Position numbers and translations under genes: made by a program. The notes under the pieces were generated by a model. That model was not told the origin of the DNA, ran no database searches, and was given only the letters and a program-made list of their open reading frames with translations. From Victivallales bacterium (lineage in GTDB: Bacteria > Verrucomicrobiota > Lentisphaeria > Oligosphaerales > Oligosphaeraceae), in the NCBI GenBank assembly GCA_900769285.1, contig CAAGGB010000012.1, forward strand, positions 1 to 10,291: 10,291 bases of DNA, read 5' to 3'. Below, one piece after another: positions 7,932 through 10,291 of this stretch. Each line of letters begins with the position of its first letter. Position 1 is the first letter of the stretch.

Positions 7932-8996
7932 ATGCCCCGCAAACGAACCTCCCCCCTCGCCGACCTGCTCCTCGCCGCCTTCAGCCTCCTCACCCGCCGG
8001 ACCGCCAGGGGCCGCCGCCGCGGCAAATCCACCTCGCGGGGCGGGGGCATCGCCGCACGGCTCCTCCCGCGCGGCCTCCGCGCCCGCGCCGCGCTGCTCG
8101 CCAACCTCGTCCTCCTCCTGGCGCTCGCCGTCTGGTTCCTGCTCCAGCCCGCCACGCGCCAGGCCGAGGTCCGACGCCTCGCCGCCAACTACCTCGACTC
8201 CTCGCGCAGCGTCAGCCTCCCGCAGCTCGCCGGCGACATCCTCTCCCTCTACTACCTCAACCGCGACGTCGCCTGCGACTACCGCCAGGCCGAGGACGCG
8301 CCCGTCTTCGGCGGACTCCCCGTCCCCACCGACGGCCGCGCGCCGCTCCGCATCCTCCGCAACACCGGCTACTGGGTCGGCTACGACGAGACACGCCGCT
8401 CGCCCGCCTGGGCCGCCTACCGCCTCCCGCACGTCGCCAACCCGCCACGCATCGCCGAGCGGCCCGACCAGTTCGTCACCGACACCCGCACCATCGCCCG
8501 CGTCTCCTCCAACGACTACACCGGCAGCGGCTTCGACCGCGGGCACCTCGCGCCCAACTTCGCCATCGCCCGCTGCTACGGCGAGAAGGCCCAGCAGGAG
8601 ACGTTCCTCATGTCCAACATCGTCCCCCAGCGACACGCCCTCAACGCCGGCAACTGGAAGACCCTCGAGACCATGGAGGCCATCAGCTACCCCGACCGCT
8701 TCGAGCAGGTCTGGGTCCTCGCCGGACCCGTCTACGCCGCCAGCACCACACGCTTCCTCCCCCACGGCGTCCCCGTCCCCGAGGCCTTCTACAAAATCCA
8801 CGTCGACCAGCGCGAGGGCGCCGTCCGCGCCCAGGCGTTCCTCTTCCGTCACGCCGGAACCGGAAAGGAGGAGCTCCAGTCGCTCCTCGTCTCCATCGAC
8901 ACCATCGAGGAGCTCACCGGACTCGACTTCTTCCCCGACCTCTCCCAGGAGGCCCAACGACAGCTCGAGGCCGCACCCACACCCTCCGTCTGGTGA
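7932..8996 (+). CDS. Membrane-anchored DNA/RNA non-specific endonuclease (NUC family)
   Basis: This 354-residue protein has a very basic N-terminus (about 1-50), one membrane span (about 54-71, rich in Leu/Ala/Val), and then a Serratia-type nuclease domain, probably on the outer face of the membrane. The signature is SGFDRGHLAPN (199-209) with catalytic His205. It is followed by SNIVPQ (228-233) and LNAGNWKTLE (237-246), where Asn238 is the expected magnesium ligand. Family members cut DNA and RNA without sequence preference. Suggested roles are nutrient scavenging, breakdown of incoming DNA, or attack on neighbours; the sequence does not choose among them. I prefer the ATG at 7932. An in-frame ATG at 7866 would add 22 Pro/Thr-rich residues and overlaps a candidate promoter. 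No Shine-Dalgarno site precedes either. Leucine is mostly CTC, unlike the minus-strand genes. The HD gene follows after 59 bases. Confidence 0.92.
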   Translation: MPRKRTSPLADLLLAAFSLLTRRTARGRRRGKSTSRGGGIAARLLPRGLRARAALLANLVLLLALAVWFLLQPATRQAEVRRLAANYLDSSRSVSLPQLAGDILSLYYLNRDVACDYRQAEDAPVFGGLPVPTDGRAPLRILRNTGYWVGYDETRRSPAWAAYRLPHVANPPRIAERPDQFVTDTRTIARVSSNDYTGSGFDRGHLAPNFAIARCYGEKAQQETFLMSNIVPQRHALNAGNWKTLETMEAISYPDRFEQVWVLAGPVYAASTTRFLPHGVPVPEAFYKIHVDQREGAVRAQAFLFRHAGTGKEELQSLLVSIDTIEELTGLDFFPDLSQEAQRQLEAAPTPSVW

Positions 8997-9055
8997 CACG
9001 GACGGACGGACAAACCACCCACATCACCCACCAATCCCCCCCCCCACACACGCCC

Positions 9056-9553
9056 ATGAGCACCCCCCTCATCGCCCGGCTCGTCGCCGCCATGGTCGAC
9101 TTCTCCCAGGGAAACCTCCACGACATCACCCACTTCACCAAGGTCTGGGGACTCGCCAGAATCATCGGCGAGCTCGAGCGGCTCGACCACGACGAGCAGC
9201 TTGTCCTCGAGGCCGCCGCCATCGTCCATGACATCGCCTGCCCACTCTGCCGCGCCAAGTACGGACGCGCCGACGGACACCTCCAGGAGACCGAGGGCGG
9301 GCCGCTCGCCACGCAATTCCTCCAGGGCTCCGGACTCTCCGACAGCCAGATCGCCCGCGTCGCGTTCCTCGTCGGCCATCACCACACCCTCCGCGACATC
9401 CAGGGCCGCGACTACCAGATTCTCGTCGAGGCCGACTACCTCGTCAACGCCGAGGAGAGCCACTATCCGCCCGAGAACCTCGCCAACGCCCGCGACCGCC
9501 TCTTCCGCACCGCCGCCGGCACCGCACTCCTCCAGAGCATGTTCCTCCGCTGA
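9056..9553 (+). CDS. Small HD-domain protein (predicted metal-dependent phosphohydrolase)
   Basis: This 165-residue protein is made up almost entirely of an HD domain. His26 lies in the first helix (NLHDITHFTKVWGLA), the paired ligands are His58-Asp59 in AAIVHDIACPLC, the helix with GHHHT covers 107-111, and the final Asp127 lies in LVEADYLVN. HD proteins of this kind are metal-dependent phosphohydrolases, often acting on nucleotides or cyclic nucleotides; the substrate is not readable here. Similar small stand-alone proteins with MVDFSQGNLHDI and HDIACPLC are familiar to me from anaerobic bacteria, but none has a known function that I can name. The ATG at 9056 follows a C-rich stretch with no Shine-Dalgarno site. 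The nuclease gene ends 59 bases upstream on the same strand, so the two may be co-transcribed. By hand count 21 of 22 leucines use CTC and none uses CTG. Confidence 0.88.
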   Translation: MSTPLIARLVAAMVDFSQGNLHDITHFTKVWGLARIIGELERLDHDEQLVLEAAAIVHDIACPLCRAKYGRADGHLQETEGGPLATQFLQGSGLSDSQIARVAFLVGHHHTLRDIQGRDYQILVEADYLVNAEESHYPPENLANARDRLFRTAAGTALLQSMFLR

Positions 9554-9569
9554 GCCGCGCCCTGACCCG

Positions 9570-10085
9570 TCAAGGCGCGACGGCGGCGGCGTCCGCCAGG
9601 CAGTCCGTCCGCAGACGGCACAGCTCCGCCAGCGAACGCTCGTCCGCGACGCTCACCGTCTCCTGCTCCAGCAGCATGTCCATCTGGCGCAGCAGCAGCA
9701 GCTCCACGCCCGCCGCGCGCATCCAGGCGTCCTCACGCAGCATCCGCGACAGCAGACTGGCGGACGAGGACGCTTCGGACGCCGCCGTCCGCCAGGCCGC
9801 CTGACTGCGGCCGAGCGCCGCGGCGTCCGCGTCCGGCCAGTCGCGGCGAACGATGAAGAAGACGTCGGGCGCCGTCCGCGAACCGGGCCTGCGACCCGCC
9901 AGATGCGTCCGCAGCCCCGCATGGGACAGCGGCTCGAACGACAGCAGCGTGGCCAGCGCACCCTCGCCCAGACCCGACTCGCCCTCCGGCGACAGCAGCG
10001 CCAGCGTCCGCTCCAGGCGTTCCTGGCGCAGCCGCGCCTCACGCGAGCACAGCGAGCACTTCACGGGGCGGAGCCCCCACCTCAC
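9570..10085 (-). CDS. Hypothetical helical protein, uncertain start
   Basis: This open frame of up to 171 residues ends with TGA at 9572-9570, 16 bases from the stop of the convergent HD gene. I recognise no family. It is rich in Leu, Ala, Arg and Glu and likely all-helical, with stretches such as ELLLLRQMDMLLEQE and ADERSLAELCRLRTDC. No signal peptide or membrane span is visible. Leucine is mostly CTG, as in the other minus-strand genes, and this frame has a more protein-like composition than the Arg- or Pro-rich alternatives, which is my main reason to call it. The start is unclear. There is no ATG near the 5' end, so GTG at 10085 or 10064 must serve, neither with a ribosome site, and that segment overlaps one copy of a 25-base direct repeat. 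It may be a gene whose 5' end was lost or replaced by repeat insertion. Confidence 0.5.
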   Translation of the reverse strand: MRWGLRPVKCSLCSREARLRQERLERTLALLSPEGESGLGEGALATLLSFEPLSHAGLRTHLAGRRPGSRTAPDVFFIVRRDWPDADAAALGRSQAAWRTAASEASSSASLLSRMLREDAWMRAAGVELLLLRQMDMLLEQETVSVADERSLAELCRLRTDCLADAAAVAP

Positions 10086-10104
10086 GCGAGCACAGCGAGC
10101 ACTT
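10037..10104. repeat. 25-base perfect direct repeat, two copies 43 bases apart
   Basis: The copies at 10037-10061 and 10080-10104 are identical. Each contains GCGAGCACAGCGAGCAC, itself a tandem of GCGAGCAC. The 18 bases between them are GC-rich. The 43-base period is not a multiple of three, so this is not an in-frame protein repeat. It overlaps the apparent 5' end of the hypothetical gene. Confidence 0.9.
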
Positions 10105-10122
10105 TCACGCGCCCGGAGCGAC

Positions 10123-10191
10123 GCAATGAGTCCATGGACTCTTTGGCAATGAGTTCATGAGGTCTTTGGCAATGAGTCCATGAACTCATTG
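10123..10191. repeat. Three tandem 23-base repeats with palindromic cores
   Basis: Units at 10123-10145, 10146-10168 and 10169-10191 follow without spacers. Each begins GCAATGAGT or GCAATGAGTT and ends TTTG or ATTG. The first holds a perfect 14-base palindrome, GAGTCCATGGACTC (10128-10141). The third has 8-base arms CAATGAGT and ACTCATTG around six bases (10170-10191), and only one pair in the whole 22 bases fails. The second copy is degenerate at its centre. This AT-richer block stands out in very GC-rich surroundings. It could be a protein-binding array, a hairpin-forming mobile repeat, or an end of an inserted element. There are no unique spacers, so it is not a CRISPR array. Confidence 0.85.
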
Positions 10192-10291
10192 CTCGGGCCC
10201 GGGCGGGGCGGACGCTTTGCGGGGCTGTTTTGGCGGCAGTTGTGCGCGCGGCAGAGGGCTTCCGGGGGCGGAAGAAGGGGCTGAAGCACAC
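10192..10291. other. Right-edge segment with no supported gene
   Basis: This GC-rich stretch has no motif I recognise. Two minus-strand frames run in from the edge. One stops at 10188-10186, exactly at the repeat block, and could be the tail of a gene beyond the window; the other runs through the repeats to 10082. A short hairpin, CTTCCG, four G, CGGAAG, lies at 10259-10274 without a T-run. More sequence to the right is needed to decide. Confidence 0.3.

Noticed and set aside
7803..8999. 398-codon minus-strand open frame opposite the nuclease
   Set aside because: The Gly/Glu/Val-rich product is the mirror of the nuclease codons; the DRGH nuclease on the plus strand explains the region.
7856..9055. 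Open in-frame extension upstream of the HD protein
   Set aside because: It overlaps the whole nuclease gene in another frame and is Arg/Pro-rich; the HD family begins at the ATG at 9056.
10123..10191. CRISPR array
   Set aside because: The 23-base units are directly adjacent with no spacers, and no cas genes are present.
10082..10291. Minus-strand frame entering from the right edge
   Set aside because: It reads through the tandem repeats and the second 25-base repeat and has no recognisable motif, so a gene cannot be supported.

Overview
This is a GC-rich bacterial chromosomal window with two blocks. A run of five genes lies on the minus strand (about 1-7677). A divergent pair lies on the plus strand (about 7932-9553), and a smaller probable minus-strand gene and a repeat-rich gap follow to the right edge. 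The organism cannot be fixed from this sequence. The membrane-anchored Ser/Thr kinase with an HGD catalytic loop, the plant/trypanosomatid-like phosphoglycerate mutase, the glucuronokinase-like GHMP kinase and the patchy use of Shine-Dalgarno sites fit a member of the PVC group (Lentisphaerota/Kiritimatiellota/Verrucomicrobiota type). That placement is an inference of low to moderate confidence.

In transcription order (right to left) the minus-strand block is: a PfkB sugar kinase resembling 2-keto-3-deoxygluconate kinase (7677-6577); a cofactor-independent phosphoglycerate mutase (6450-4804); a small flavodoxin-fold protein with an iron-sulfur-flavoprotein cysteine motif (4680-4057); a GHMP kinase of glucuronokinase type (4004-3003); and a very long transmembrane Ser/Thr protein kinase (2971 to beyond position 1). 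Gaps are 126, 123, 52 and 31 bases, so the last three genes could share a transcript, while the first two may be separate units. The sugar kinase, the GHMP kinase and the mutase are consistent with uronic-acid and lower-glycolysis metabolism, but their cooperation is not proven by the sequence.

A gap of about 254 bases (7678-7931) separates the divergent blocks and holds an AT-rich island with candidate promoters in both directions. To its right are a membrane-anchored DNA/RNA non-specific endonuclease (7932-8996) and a small HD-domain phosphohydrolase-like protein (9056-9553). These two plus-strand genes use leucine codon CTC almost exclusively where the minus-strand genes use CTG, a strong strand-linked composition difference. 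A hypothetical helical protein (10085-9570) converges on the HD gene.

The region 10037-10191 contains a 25-base direct repeat and three tandem copies of a 23-base unit with palindromic cores. The last 100 bases hold no gene I can support. I do not see a CRISPR array, a tRNA or rRNA gene, an insertion sequence, or an obvious new multi-gene system. The most unusual items are the repeat-linked, HRD-variant membrane kinase, the glucuronokinase-like gene in this setting, and the palindromic repeat cluster.
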